This document shows positions 26,484-35,074 of a DNA stretch of 64,000 nucleotides, in pieces. The translations under genes and the position numbers were made by a program. Position 1 is the first letter of the stretch. Every line of letters starts with the position of its first letter. The notes below the pieces were generated by a model. It worked only from the letters and a program-made list of their open reading frames with translations, searched no databases and was not told the DNA's origin. The DNA is from Verrucomicrobiota bacterium. Its GTDB lineage: Bacteria; Verrucomicrobiota; Verrucomicrobiia; Limisphaerales; UBA9464. The stretch lies in the NCBI GenBank assembly GCA_947454705.1, contig CANGKZ010000004.1, positions 124,001 through 188,000 of the forward strand. Reading direction: 5' to 3'.

Positions 26484-27800
26484 TCAGAGTTCGAAATGCG
26501 CGCGGACTCCAAAAACGTGAATGGGTCCGCGATCGCGGTTGAAGGCCGGGTTGGCCACGAATTCATAGTGAACACTGGCGGACAGTCCCCGCGCGATGTT
26601 CAAACGGTAATAAACTTCAAAAAACTGTTCCCATCCGTAACGGAGTGCTCCGTCTCCCGCGAGGATTCCGGTGCCGCCAGCCGCAAAGTACTCGCGATGC
26701 ACGCGAGAGGCTCCATTGATGCCGCCTCCGAGCCCCACCGTGTCCAGGGGGCGTCTCCAGGAGGTTCCCTGCAGACTGATGCCCCCATTGACGGTTCGAT
26801 CGACGTCATTGAAATGCCACGCCTCGGTCTGTCCGTCGCTCAAGCCGGCCCGGGCAAAGACTCCCAGCGATCCGGTCACCGCCTGTTCCCAGTTTAGACC
26901 GAAGCCGGTATGCTGCCGTGTCGCGCGGGTGAGGGTGACGTCGGCAGGCGTGGCGCCGGAGGCAAGGGCGTCGCCGTAGCTGCCCATGTTCGCCTGGTTC
27001 AGAAACACCAGCGCGCGAATCGTCCCGGGGCGTTCCCCGACTGCGTATCGCCACTCGATTTCCGTGGCCATGGCCCAGGCCTTCAACACGGCGAGATCCA
27101 GCGCCATGCCGTTGGAGCGTTGCGGAGTTTGAAAGAAACCGTATCGAACGGCCCAGCGGGGCTGATTGAGTTCGAGGGTTGCGCCGGTGATGTAGCCCAG
27201 GGCATCGGCCGGATAATCCCACGCGTTGTTGGCCATCAGGGACCAGTTGAGGAACTGCGTGCGGGGATCGTTGGCGTAGGAGTTGTTGTCGAAGACGTCC
27301 TTCGCAGAAAGTTTTCCAACCGTCAGCGTCACGCGCGAAACATCGCGCCGACCCGCCAATTGAAACGGTTCGTCCTCGACCGTCTCTTGATCGCCTCCCA
27401 ATCCGAAGTCCTGTCGCACGAAGAGCCGCGACATCGTGATGTTCGGAACCGAGCTGCCCAGACGGAAGGCCTCGCCATTCGGAAACGCTTCGATCCCCAT
27501 GGAGTTTCCGAGCCCGTAGCCCTGGCACACCATGGCATCCGCAAACGCGGATGCTCCCGCCCAAAGCCGGACTCCGCCGGTGAGATCGAACGACACGGTC
27601 TCCCGCACCTCGTTGACGTTGGGAAGACTCCGGTCCCCGGAATAGGGTGCGGTGAAACGACCGTGCCCCTCCACCACCACGGTGGATTGCGCGTGGAGGT
27701 TCCACAGCGCGGTGGAGGCGGCCTCCTCCGCCTGGAGCGCAAAACCAGTGGCAATCAGCAAACCGAAGATCTGATGCGATTTTGCAGGGCGTTCGCGCAT
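26484..27800 (-). CDS. Outer-membrane porin, OprB-like
   Basis: A 438-residue protein with a signal peptide (LLIATGFALQAEEA) and an OprB-like beta-barrel character: alternating aromatic strands, GGVRLWAGASAFADAM, RNDVSRVTLTVGKL-like patterns and a C-terminal strand ending in FEL. OprB porins usually admit sugars. Here the gene is only 3 nt from an Nramp transporter and next to a MntR-like regulator. This suggests a porin for metal ions or metal complexes, an inference from context. The ATG 27800 was chosen over 27839 because the palindrome at 27805-27820 would otherwise be coding sequence. Confidence 0.72.
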   Translation of the reverse strand: MRERPAKSHQIFGLLIATGFALQAEEAASTALWNLHAQSTVVVEGHGRFTAPYSGDRSLPNVNEVRETVSFDLTGGVRLWAGASAFADAMVCQGYGLGNSMGIEAFPNGEAFRLGSSVPNITMSRLFVRQDFGLGGDQETVEDEPFQLAGRRDVSRVTLTVGKLSAKDVFDNNSYANDPRTQFLNWSLMANNAWDYPADALGYITGATLELNQPRWAVRYGFFQTPQRSNGMALDLAVLKAWAMATEIEWRYAVGERPGTIRALVFLNQANMGSYGDALASGATPADVTLTRATRQHTGFGLNWEQAVTGSLGVFARAGLSDGQTEAWHFNDVDRTVNGGISLQGTSWRRPLDTVGLGGGINGASRVHREYFAAGGTGILAGDGALRYGWEQFFEVYYRLNIARGLSASVHYEFVANPAFNRDRGPIHVFGVRAHFEL

Positions 27801-27804
27801 CCGT

Positions 27805-27820
27805 GTTTTAGAGGTAAAAC
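27805..27820. promoter_or_regulatory. DtxR/MntR-like operator palindrome
   Basis: GTTTTA-GAGG-TAAAAC is a perfect 6-bp inverted repeat in the divergent region between the porin and the regulator gene. It lies 4 nt before the porin ATG. Size and AT-rich arms resemble MntR/DtxR boxes, though the sequence is not a consensus match. Confidence 0.5.
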
Positions 27821-27892
27821 ATTTTGGAGCGGTTGGCAAATTAATTCATCCTCTGCTTGGCGGGCCGAGGGGGGGCTGGATACGGTCGCGGC

Positions 27893-28357
27893 GTGGGCGG
27901 CGACTCAACCTCATCATCCCGTCGCGCGGCGGCGCGGCGTTCGGAATCCACCGAGGATCATCTCGAGCGGATCAGCGAATTGCTGGCGACCAAGGGTAGC
28001 GCCCGCGTGACGGACATCGCGGTGTCGCTCGGGCTCCAGCGGTCGACTGTATCAAATATGGTGCGACGCCTTGCCGCCCGAGGGTACGTCAACCACGAGC
28101 CCTACCAGGGGTTGTCGCTGACGGCGGAAGGGCGGGCGGTGGCGCGGCATGTCCGCAAGCGTCATGAGACCCTGACGGCGTTTTTCGAGCAGCTCGGTCT
28201 GGAGTCGGCGACCATCGCGGCGGAGGTGGAGGACATCGAGCATCACCTGAAACCCAAGACGCTCGCGGTTTTTTCCTCGCTGGTGGAATTCTGGCAGGAG
28301 CGACCGGAGCAATTGGCCGATTTCCTCCGATTTCACGCCCGGAACAAGGAAGGTTGA
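27893..28357 (+). CDS. mntR: DtxR/MntR-family metal-dependent regulator
   Basis: A 154-residue DNA-binding repressor. A winged helix (ERISELLATKGSARVTDIAVSLGLQRSTVSNMVRRLAARGYVNH) is followed by a dimerisation region with metal-ligand candidates HVRKRHETL, EDIEHHL. This is the shorter DtxR type without an SH3 domain, as in MntR. It faces the porin-Nramp-Usp operon, so manganese-responsive repression is likely. The start is uncertain: GTG 27893 is taken, but TTG 27857 is also open in frame. The leader region is rich in Arg and Ser. Confidence 0.78.
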   Translation: MGGDSTSSSRRAAARRSESTEDHLERISELLATKGSARVTDIAVSLGLQRSTVSNMVRRLAARGYVNHEPYQGLSLTAEGRAVARHVRKRHETLTAFFEQLGLESATIAAEVEDIEHHLKPKTLAVFSSLVEFWQERPEQLADFLRFHARNKEG

Positions 28358-28414
28358 ACATCCTTCCGCCCCCCGGCGTCGCTACACCGATCATCATTCC
28401 CGCAGTAAAAGGTT

Positions 28415-28442
28415 TTGACCCGCCGGTTGGCGGGGATTAAAC
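28415..28442 (+). promoter_or_regulatory. Candidate promoter of Tol operon
   Basis: TTGACC (28415-28420) is followed after 16 nt by TTAAAC (28437-28442). The spacer holds a perfect palindrome, CCCGCC-N4-GGCGGG (28419-28434). The same arrangement occurs in the promoter at 6492-6519. Confidence 0.4.
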
Positions 28443-28482
28443 GGGGGTGCGCGTTGGATATGATGAGCGACGAACGACACCA

Positions 28483-29217
28483 ATGAATCTGCCCATAGGG
28501 CCTCTGCTTGCCGCTGAAGGTGGCATGAGGCTCACCTACATCTGGGAAAAGGCCACCCCAGAGGCAAAAGTCATCATCATTGTGCTGATGATCTTTTCGG
28601 TGTTCGCCTGGTCCGTCATGGCCTCCAAAGCGCTGCAAATGCGGCGCGCGAGGAAACTCAACCACTACTTCGACGCGGAATTCCGCGCCCAGAAGTCGGT
28701 GTTTGGGATCTACGACCGACACCTTCCCGTGGACGGCTGCCCCCTGTTTGTTGTGTACCAGGAAGGGTGCACGGACTTGGACGGCAACCTGAAGCTGCCG
28801 GAGGGCGGCCGCCGGACCTATGCCTCGATCAAGATGCTGGAGCACGTGAAGCGCGCCCTGGAAGGTGCGGTTTCCCGGGAGGCGCTGCAGTTGGAGTCCG
28901 GCCTGGTCCTGCTTGCCGTCGCGGTAAGCGGAGCGCCCTTCCTGGGGTTGCTCGGCACGGTCTGGGGCGTCATGGATGCTTTCGGAAGCGTGGCCATGGC
29001 GGCCAGCAACGGAAATCGGGCCGACCTCGCGGCGATGGCTCCCGGTGTTTCGGCGGCCTTGATTACCACGGTGGCCGGCCTGCTGGTGGCGATTCCCTCG
29101 ATGTTCGGCTACAACTGGCTGGTTCACAACCTGCGCGTCCTGACGGTCGAAATGGACAATTTCGCCCAGAGTCTGGCCTCGCGCATGGAGACGGAGTTCC
29201 TCAAGGACGATGAGTGA
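28483..29217 (+). CDS. tolQ: TolQ/ExbB/MotA-family proton channel protein
   Basis: A 244-residue inner-membrane protein that with TolR forms the proton-motive engine of the Tol-Pal system. Helix 1 (VIIIVLMIFSVFAWSVMASKAL) is followed by a long cytoplasmic region. The conserved pair of helices contains LLGTVWGVMDAFGSVA and ALITTVAGLLVAIPSMFGYN with the family Thr and Pro residues. Identity as TolQ, not ExbB, rests on the downstream tolR-tolA-tolB-pal order. The stop overlaps the next gene by 8 nt. Confidence 0.9.
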   Translation: MNLPIGPLLAAEGGMRLTYIWEKATPEAKVIIIVLMIFSVFAWSVMASKALQMRRARKLNHYFDAEFRAQKSVFGIYDRHLPVDGCPLFVVYQEGCTDLDGNLKLPEGGRRTYASIKMLEHVKRALEGAVSREALQLESGLVLLAVAVSGAPFLGLLGTVWGVMDAFGSVAMAASNGNRADLAAMAPGVSAALITTVAGLLVAIPSMFGYNWLVHNLRVLTVEMDNFAQSLASRMETEFLKDDE

Positions 29218-30988
29218 GCCCAAGTCACGCCGGAGGTCTTCGAGAAGACGCCGCGACGATCTGGACCCGATCACGGGTCCGGCGGGCCCCGCCGTGCTTT
29301 GCGGGAAGTGCGAGACCCTCAGTCCCATTGGCACGGAGGAGTGCCCCAAGTGTGGGGCGGATCTGTACGAGGAGTGCGACGACTGCGGGGCGGTGAAGCC
29401 GAAGGTGGCGCCGCGTTGCCCGTCGTGCGATCCCGCCGGGGTTCGCTCCCTGATTCCGGAATCAATGCCCGAAGCCCCCCGGGGCAAGGCGGTGCTGTGC
29501 CGTCACTGCGATCGGTTGAATCCGCAGGGAATCGAGGATTGCGATCGTTGCGGTCGGGCCCTGTTCGTGGTGTGTGAGGACTGCGGCGAACGGCGCCCGC
29601 GGATCATTGAATCCTGCCCGAGTTGTGAACAATCCAGGCAGCGTCGCACGCATGTGCCGGCGCCGGCGATGGTGCTTCCCAAGGGGCGGGGCGTGCTTTG
29701 TGCCGAGTGCGATCACCTGAATCCGACCGGCATCGAAGAATGCGAGCTCTGTCATCGGGCGCTGTTCTCGATCTGTCGGCACTGCGGGAATTCCAAGCCC
29801 CGGAATCAGACCAAGTGCCCCACCTGCCAGCCCCCGGAGGCACCGCGGGCCGAGGATCTGACCCCGGTCAGCAAACCCTCGGGCCGGGGCGTGCTCTGTG
29901 CGAATTGTGAGCATTTGAATCCGCAGGGATTGCAGGAGTGCGAGACCTGCGAGCGCCCGCTGTTTCTTACCTGCAAGGAATGCGGTACTCCCCGTGCGCG
30001 GGTGTTGAGGGATTGCCCGGTATGCAAGCCGCCCGAGGCGGTGCCGGTCGAAATCCCGGTGGAACAACAGCCCCGGGGCAAGGGGGTGCTTTGCAGCCGG
30101 TGTGACCGGTTGAATCCGCAGGGAATCGACGAATGCGATCGTTGCGGCACCTCGCTGTTCACGGTGTGCGAGGACTGCGGCGAAAAGAAACCGCGAAACT
30201 CCCGGCATTGTCCGGTCTGCGCCCGAAATCGCGCGCTCGAGGTCAACCCGGTGGTGGTGGTTCCGACCCTGACGGCCGAGGAGCGGGGTCCGAAAGGAAG
30301 GGGAATTCTTTGTGCCGAATGCGAGCACCTGAATCCGCCAAATCTTCGGGAGTGCGAGTCCTGTTCCGCGGACCTGTTTGACGAATGTCCGGAATGCGGA
30401 TTGGAAAAACAGGCAGTACGGGTTGAGTGCTCGGCGTGCGAGGAGAAGGAACGAGCCCGTTCCGCGCATCGACGCGAAACCGGTCCAAGCGGTCGCGCAA
30501 CGCTTTGTGGCAAGTGCGATCATCTGAATCCCTTTGGGCTCAAACAGTGCGAGACCTGCGGGGAGGACCTGTTTGTCACCTGTCCGGACTGCCAGATCAC
30601 GCGTCCGGCCGTGGTCACCGAGTGCGCCACCTGCCTTGGAACGGTGCCGAGGGCCAGGGATTTGATGGATCCAACCCGGGAGAAGGGGCGGGGACTCCTC
30701 TGCAAGGAATGCGAGCACCTGAATCCGTCCGGCCTGGAACAGTGCGAGCGGTGTGATGAGGATCTCTACGTCAACTGCCACCGGTGCGATCATCGCAATC
30801 CTCGCATCCGTGCCCGTTGCGAACGCTGCCGGCGGCGTCTGCAGCAATCGATGAGCGATCGGATCAAATCCGGTCCCGATCGTTCTCCGGCCAGCGTGCT
30901 CGGAGTGATTCTGGGTGCCCTTTTGCTGCTTGGGTTGATGGCCTTTGGCCTGTTTTGGGCCGGATTCCGTCTGCCGCGGCTTTGGTGA
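29210..30988 (+). CDS. Eight-repeat zinc-ribbon protein with C-terminal membrane helix
   Basis: A 592-residue protein with a basic N-terminus (SRRRSSRRRR) followed by eight copies of a roughly 48-residue module. Each module has four CxxC pairs, with the pattern VLCxxC-(D/E)xLNPxG(I/L)xxCxxC-xxxLF...CxxCG...CPxC, so 64 cysteines could bind about sixteen zinc ions. Linkers of about 20 residues are Pro/Arg-rich. One hydrophobic helix (VLGVILGALLLLGLMAFGLFW) near residues 560-580 ends the chain, making it tail-anchored with the ribbons probably in the cytoplasm. It is coupled to tolQ (8-nt overlap) and lies before tolR. I know of no such protein in a Tol operon; function is unknown. Confidence 0.85.
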   Translation: MSEPKSRRRSSRRRRDDLDPITGPAGPAVLCGKCETLSPIGTEECPKCGADLYEECDDCGAVKPKVAPRCPSCDPAGVRSLIPESMPEAPRGKAVLCRHCDRLNPQGIEDCDRCGRALFVVCEDCGERRPRIIESCPSCEQSRQRRTHVPAPAMVLPKGRGVLCAECDHLNPTGIEECELCHRALFSICRHCGNSKPRNQTKCPTCQPPEAPRAEDLTPVSKPSGRGVLCANCEHLNPQGLQECETCERPLFLTCKECGTPRARVLRDCPVCKPPEAVPVEIPVEQQPRGKGVLCSRCDRLNPQGIDECDRCGTSLFTVCEDCGEKKPRNSRHCPVCARNRALEVNPVVVVPTLTAEERGPKGRGILCAECEHLNPPNLRECESCSADLFDECPECGLEKQAVRVECSACEEKERARSAHRRETGPSGRATLCGKCDHLNPFGLKQCETCGEDLFVTCPDCQITRPAVVTECATCLGTVPRARDLMDPTREKGRGLLCKECEHLNPSGLEQCERCDEDLYVNCHRCDHRNPRIRARCERCRRRLQQSMSDRIKSGPDRSPASVLGVILGALLLLGLMAFGLFWAGFRLPRLW

Positions 30989-31007
30989 GTTCTGACGGAG
31001 GTATTTC

Positions 31008-31427
31008 ATGCGCCGATTTTCCGCCCGCAATCAGCTCGTCACCCTGAACGAGATCAACATCACGCCCCTGCTCGACCTGGCGTTCGTGTTGCTCATCATT
31101 TTCATCATCACCACGCCGCTTCTTGAGCAGAGCATCAGCGTCAAGCTGCCCAACGGCGGCGACTCAAAGGAGGCCGGGAATCCCGCCGACGTGGTGACCG
31201 CAGAGGTTAGCACCGCGGGAGTGTACTACCTTCGCGGGAAGCGGCTCGGGTCGGCCGCCGAGATGGAGCGAATCCTGGTGGCGGAGTACCGCAAGAATCC
31301 CAAGATGATCGTTCGAATCCGTGCCGATGCCGGGGGGGCTTACCGGCTGCCGGTGAGCATCATCAACATTTGTAAACGAAACGGCATCACCCGATTCGAC
31401 ATCGCCACCGAGCCCGAAAAGCCCTGA
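31008..31427 (+). CDS. tolR: TolR/ExbD-family protein
   Basis: A 139-residue protein with a short cytoplasmic N-terminus, one helix containing the proton-binding Asp in ITPLLDLAFVLLIIFIITTPL, and a periplasmic domain. Residues RNPKMIVRIRADAG and SIINICKRNGITRFDIAT are typical. It partners TolQ as the stator-like part of the Tol motor. The gene lies 19 nt after the zinc-ribbon gene. Confidence 0.92.
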   Translation: MRRFSARNQLVTLNEINITPLLDLAFVLLIIFIITTPLLEQSISVKLPNGGDSKEAGNPADVVTAEVSTAGVYYLRGKRLGSAAEMERILVAEYRKNPKMIVRIRADAGGAYRLPVSIINICKRNGITRFDIATEPEKP

Positions 31428-31442
31428 TTTCTCGTCACGCTC

Positions 31443-32459
31443 ATGATGCGGGTTGAACAACGGTGCCTGCTTGGCTCGGCTGGGTTCCATGCCGCGCTGC
31501 TGCTGTTGTTGTTGTTGTCTCCGAAGCTGGTGACGACGCCCACGGTGGTGCCGGTGCTGACCCTGATCCCGACGGATCTGAAGGTGACCGACGGAGACAA
31601 GGTGGGGGGAGGCTCGCCCACCGCGAAGCCGCCGGCGCAATCGCCGGTTCCCAAGCTCCAGGCGCCCCCAGTGGCCAAGCCGGAGGTGAAGCCCGAGGCC
31701 AAGCCGCAGCTGAAACCCGAACCGCTTCCGGAAGCGCCACCCAAGCCGGAGCCGAAGGTGACGCCGCCCAAGGCCAAGGCGCGGTCCACGCCTTCGGAAC
31801 CGCAGATCAAGATCAACCCTGAGATCCACTCGCAGGACACGGATCCCGCCTTGAAGTCGAAGCCCAAGAAGCTTCGAAGCCGCGACGAGATTCACATCGC
31901 AGATCAGCCCAAGAAGTTCACCAAGTCCGAATTGGAGGAGCAGCGTCGGGAAGCGCAAGCCAAGCGGCGCGAGGCCGAGGAGGCGGAGGCGGAACGCGAG
32001 GCGGCGCGGCAGGCGGAAAGCCAGCGGCGCGCCCGTGCGGCTCAGGTGGCGCAGCTGAATGCGGACCGCGCCCGCATCGCCAACGCAATTGGTGGAGCGG
32101 CCAGCGTGGTGGGGAAGACCCTCGCGGGTTCCACCACCATCGAAATGCCCGGACCGGGCGGCCAGGCCTATGCGCCGTATCGCTCGTATCTCGCTGCGTT
32201 TTACAAGGAACGCTGGCGCAACAAGCCGGCGTCGATTTCCTCTGCGTCGGCGGGGGTGATGGTTGAAATCATCATTGCCCGGGATGGGCGACTCCTCGAC
32301 TGGCGGGTCACTCAAAGTTCCGGAGTCCGGGAGCTGGATCAATCGATCAAGGATCTCCTGCCGAAGTACCCGCGCCTTTTGCCTTTGCCTGAGGGGTCCA
32401 CCGACCCCCAGCGCACGTTTAGAATTCTGTTTACGTTGGAAGCCGACACACCTGCATGA
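31443..32459 (+). CDS. tolA: TolA-like energy transducer
   Basis: A 338-residue protein with an N-terminal helix (AGFHAALLLLLLLSPKL), a proline/lysine-rich stretch (APPVAKPEVKPEAKPQLKPE) and a charged, probably helical region (EEQRREAQAKRREAEEAEAE...). A C-terminal TonB/TolA-type domain follows, containing GVMVEIIIARDGRLLDWRVTQSSG. This is the classic TolA layout spanning the periplasm from TolQR to Pal. The stop overlaps tolB by 4 nt. Confidence 0.85.
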   Translation: MMRVEQRCLLGSAGFHAALLLLLLLSPKLVTTPTVVPVLTLIPTDLKVTDGDKVGGGSPTAKPPAQSPVPKLQAPPVAKPEVKPEAKPQLKPEPLPEAPPKPEPKVTPPKAKARSTPSEPQIKINPEIHSQDTDPALKSKPKKLRSRDEIHIADQPKKFTKSELEEQRREAQAKRREAEEAEAEREAARQAESQRRARAAQVAQLNADRARIANAIGGAASVVGKTLAGSTTIEMPGPGGQAYAPYRSYLAAFYKERWRNKPASISSASAGVMVEIIIARDGRLLDWRVTQSSGVRELDQSIKDLLPKYPRLLPLPEGSTDPQRTFRILFTLEADTPA

Positions 32460-33625
32460 AACTGCCCCTCCTTTCCCGGATGGCCCTGGCCCTTGCGCTG
32501 GTTGCCACCGCCGGAAGTCTCCGCGCTGCGGACGAATCCGGAGTCATTCACATCAGCGACCAGGCGAAAAAGACGATTCCCATCGCCGTCTCCGGATTTT
32601 CCGGGGAGTCCGCCCAGGTCCTGAAATTCGATCTCGAAGTCGCCGGCTTCGACTTCGTTCCCGTGGCCTCCGCGCAGTACGAACTCAAGGGATCGTCTGC
32701 GGCGAACCTCCAGGGAACGCTCTCGGACACCGGAAACCATCACACCCTGTTCGCCCGGGCCTATCCCGGCGGCACTCCGCGCGCCCAGGCTCACATGCTG
32801 GCCGACGACGTGGTGAAGGCCATCACGGGGCAGAACGGAATCGCCCGCACGCGCATCGCGTTCAAGGTGGATACCGGTCGAACCAAGGAGATCTACGTCA
32901 GCGACTACGACGGCGGAAACCCCTTTCGAGCCACGGAGGATAACTCCATTGCAGCCTCGCCGGCCTGGGTTCCCGGAAAGCTTCGTTTGTTTTACACCAG
33001 CTACCGCTCCGGCAGTCCGAGCGTGTACACCCACGATCTTCAGAGCGGATCACGGACCCGTGTGTTTGGGTTCAACGGCTTGAACAGCAGCGCGGCGGTC
33101 TCCCCGGATGGCACCCGAGTGGCGGTGATCCTCAGCAAATCCGGCAGCCCGGATCTGTGGGTGGCCAACATTGACGGATCGGGTCTTCGGCAGTTGACCA
33201 AGACGCTTGAACCCGAGTCGTCCCCTTGCTGGTCGCCCGACGGCCGGACGATTTGTTTCGCGTCGACCCGGGATGGTCGGGCCTCGCTTTACACCGTTCC
33301 TGCGGCGGGGGGCGAAATGAAGAAGCTTTCGACGGGTGGAATCACTCCCGCCACCGAGCCGGATTGGTCGCCGGATGGAAAATGGATCATTTTCACGCGC
33401 GGAGCGGGTGAATTCACACTCTACATCGTTCCCTCCGGAGGCGGTGTTGCCGAGCCGCTGGTGGCAGGTGAGGACCCTTCCTGGGCCGCCAATTCTCGAA
33501 CCGTGGTGTTTACTCGCGGTCGGGATGGCGCTCGGCGACTGTCGCTGCTTGACGTGCCCACCCGCCGCGTAAAGGATGTCAACCGAATTTCGGGAAGTTC
33601 CTCCCAGCCGAGCTGGGCCCGGTAA
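32456..33625 (+). CDS. tolB: TolB beta-propeller periplasmic protein
   Basis: A 389-residue protein with a signal peptide (MALALALVATAGSLRA), a small N-terminal domain (IPIAVSGFSGE) and six WD40-like PD40 blades. Each blade has the SPDG-type turn: VSPDGTRVAVI, WSPDGRTICFAS, WSPDGKWIIFT. It binds Pal and TolA at the outer membrane and also resembles TolB in the region between Asp and Gly of the last blades. Start ATG overlaps tolA. Confidence 0.9.
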   Translation: MKLPLLSRMALALALVATAGSLRAADESGVIHISDQAKKTIPIAVSGFSGESAQVLKFDLEVAGFDFVPVASAQYELKGSSAANLQGTLSDTGNHHTLFARAYPGGTPRAQAHMLADDVVKAITGQNGIARTRIAFKVDTGRTKEIYVSDYDGGNPFRATEDNSIAASPAWVPGKLRLFYTSYRSGSPSVYTHDLQSGSRTRVFGFNGLNSSAAVSPDGTRVAVILSKSGSPDLWVANIDGSGLRQLTKTLEPESSPCWSPDGRTICFASTRDGRASLYTVPAAGGEMKKLSTGGITPATEPDWSPDGKWIIFTRGAGEFTLYIVPSGGGVAEPLVAGEDPSWAANSRTVVFTRGRDGARRLSLLDVPTRRVKDVNRISGSSSQPSWAR

Positions 33626-33648
33626 CCTCCCTCCGAACGCGCACCCAT

Positions 33649-34314
33649 ATGAATCGCCTGACCAAACTTGGTCTCATCGCCCTGATCGCCGTCACTGCAG
33701 TCGGTACCGGCTGCACCAAAAAGCCCAAAAACATCACTCCGATCCCGGGAGGAATGAGCAACAACGGGGCACCGACGGGGGATCTCGGCGGCCGCGGCGG
33801 CCCAATCCGGGATCCGAACGCCGGCAAGTTCGGCGGTCTCGGCGGCCCGACCAGCACCGATCTGGCCAACGGCGGAGGCCTTGGCAACGGCAAGAGCGAT
33901 CCTTCGGCACTTCCGAGCGGGGATCCCCGTGCGGGAAAAGACGAGGATCGTGAGACCTTCAAGTCGAACACCGTCTATTTCGCCTACGACAAGTCGGCGA
34001 TCGTTGCTGCGGAAGCCGGAAAGATCAATCCGGTCATCGAATTCCTGAAGAGCCATCCCGACAACAACCTGCTCATCGAGGGCCACTGCGACGAGCGCGG
34101 CACCGAGGAGTACAATCGCGCCCTGGGCGAACGCCGCGCCCTCGCGCTGCGTGAGAAGGTCGTGGGCGCCGGCATCTCCGGCGAACGTGTCACCACCATC
34201 AGCTACGGCGAGGATCGTCCTGCGGATCCCGGCCACGATGACTCCGCCTGGTCCAAGAACCGCCGCGGTGAATTCATCCTGCTGACCCCGTCGAAGGGTG
34301 GTTCGCTGAAGTAA
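33649..34314 (+). CDS. pal: Peptidoglycan-associated lipoprotein
   Basis: A 221-residue lipoprotein with lipobox VGTGC (Cys22) and a Gly/Asn-rich linker (about 30-105). A C-terminal OmpA domain follows, with TVYFAYDKSAI, IEGHCDERGTEEYN, LGERRALALREK and SYGEDRP. It anchors the outer membrane to peptidoglycan and is the Tol target. The glycine-rich linker is longer than in E. coli Pal. An intrinsic terminator follows. Confidence 0.93.
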   Translation: MNRLTKLGLIALIAVTAVGTGCTKKPKNITPIPGGMSNNGAPTGDLGGRGGPIRDPNAGKFGGLGGPTSTDLANGGGLGNGKSDPSALPSGDPRAGKDEDRETFKSNTVYFAYDKSAIVAAEAGKINPVIEFLKSHPDNNLLIEGHCDERGTEEYNRALGERRALALREKVVGAGISGERVTTISYGEDRPADPGHDDSAWSKNRRGEFILLTPSKGGSLK

Positions 34315-34347
34315 CCTTCGGCGAATCCCCGGCAACCGGTTTCAATG

Positions 34348-34374
34348 AACCCCGCCCTCGTGGCGGGGTTTTTT
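34348..34374 (+). terminator. Terminator of Tol-Pal operon
   Basis: CCCCGCC (34350-34356) pairs with GGCGGGG (34362-34368), extended by AA/TT, with a 5-nt loop and followed by TTTTTT. It starts 34 nt past the pal stop codon. Confidence 0.9.
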
Positions 34375-34481
34375 GTTGTCGCGGGCCGAAACCAGAAGGG
34401 AATGGGGAATCCCCTTGAATGGTTTTGCCCCTTTACCGGTCGGATCCGAACACGTAAGTTGACCCCCTGTTGAATTTCGAA

Positions 34482-34649
34482 ATGAACTTCTTGCTGCTCG
34501 CCTTGCTCGGGACCACCGAGATGATCGTCATCGCCGTGGTGGTGGTGATTTTGTTTGGTGCCCGAAAGATTCCCGAATTGATGAAGGGCGTGGGCACCGG
34601 CATCAAGGAATTCAAGAAAGCCTCGAAGGACGATCCCGAGGCCAAGTAA
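34482..34649 (+). CDS. tatA: Sec-independent translocase TatA (55 aa)
   Basis: A 55-residue TatA with one N-terminal helix ([20 protein letters not shown]), a short hinge and the amphipathic helix [20 protein letters not shown], ending DPEAK. All family residues are present. ATG 34482 is the only sensible start. This short protein could be missed by length-filtered gene callers. Together with the longer paralogue downstream it presumably forms the Tat pore with TatC. Confidence 0.88.
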   Translation: MNFLLLALLGTTEMIVIAVVVVILFGARKIPELMKGVGTGIKEFKKASKDDPEAK

Positions 34650-34742
34650 CCGATTTCGTCAGGATTTGGTCGGCAGCTGATCCGGGGGATCGCGCTTCGG
34701 CCTCGCAGAAAACCGATTAAGACGCCCTCCGGGGCCATTCCG

Positions 34743-35021
34743 ATGAACATGCCTCTTTTTTCAATGCTGGGTACCACCGAGATGCTGGTGATCGCGGTGG
34801 TGGTTCTGATTCTTTTTGGTGCCAAGAAAGTTCCCGAACTCATGAAGGGTGTCGGTACCGGCATCAAGGAATTCAAGAAGGCGTCCCGTGACGTCCAGGA
34901 TGAGTTGGAACGTGCGGTTCACGAGCAGCCCCAGGCTTCCAATCCTCCCCCGACTCCCAAGCCCGCGTCGGACACGGTGTCTCACCATTCCTCGACTCCT
35001 TCGGGCGCCCCCCCGGCCTGA
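34743..35021 (+). CDS. TatA/TatB-like protein
   Basis: A 92-residue paralogue of the preceding TatA ([30 protein letters not shown] in both, with few changes). It has a longer C-terminal tail rich in Pro, Ser and Gln. The extended tail is reminiscent of TatB, but the helix is TatA-like. A TatA/TatB division of labour is therefore a guess. It is separated from tatC by 53 nt. Confidence 0.85.
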   Translation: MNMPLFSMLGTTEMLVIAVVVLILFGAKKVPELMKGVGTGIKEFKKASRDVQDELERAVHEQPQASNPPPTPKPASDTVSHHSSTPSGAPPA

Positions 35022-35074
35022 GTCTCGGTTGGTTCGCTTCCCACCAAGCCTAGTGGTCCCGGTCCCTTTCTGGC

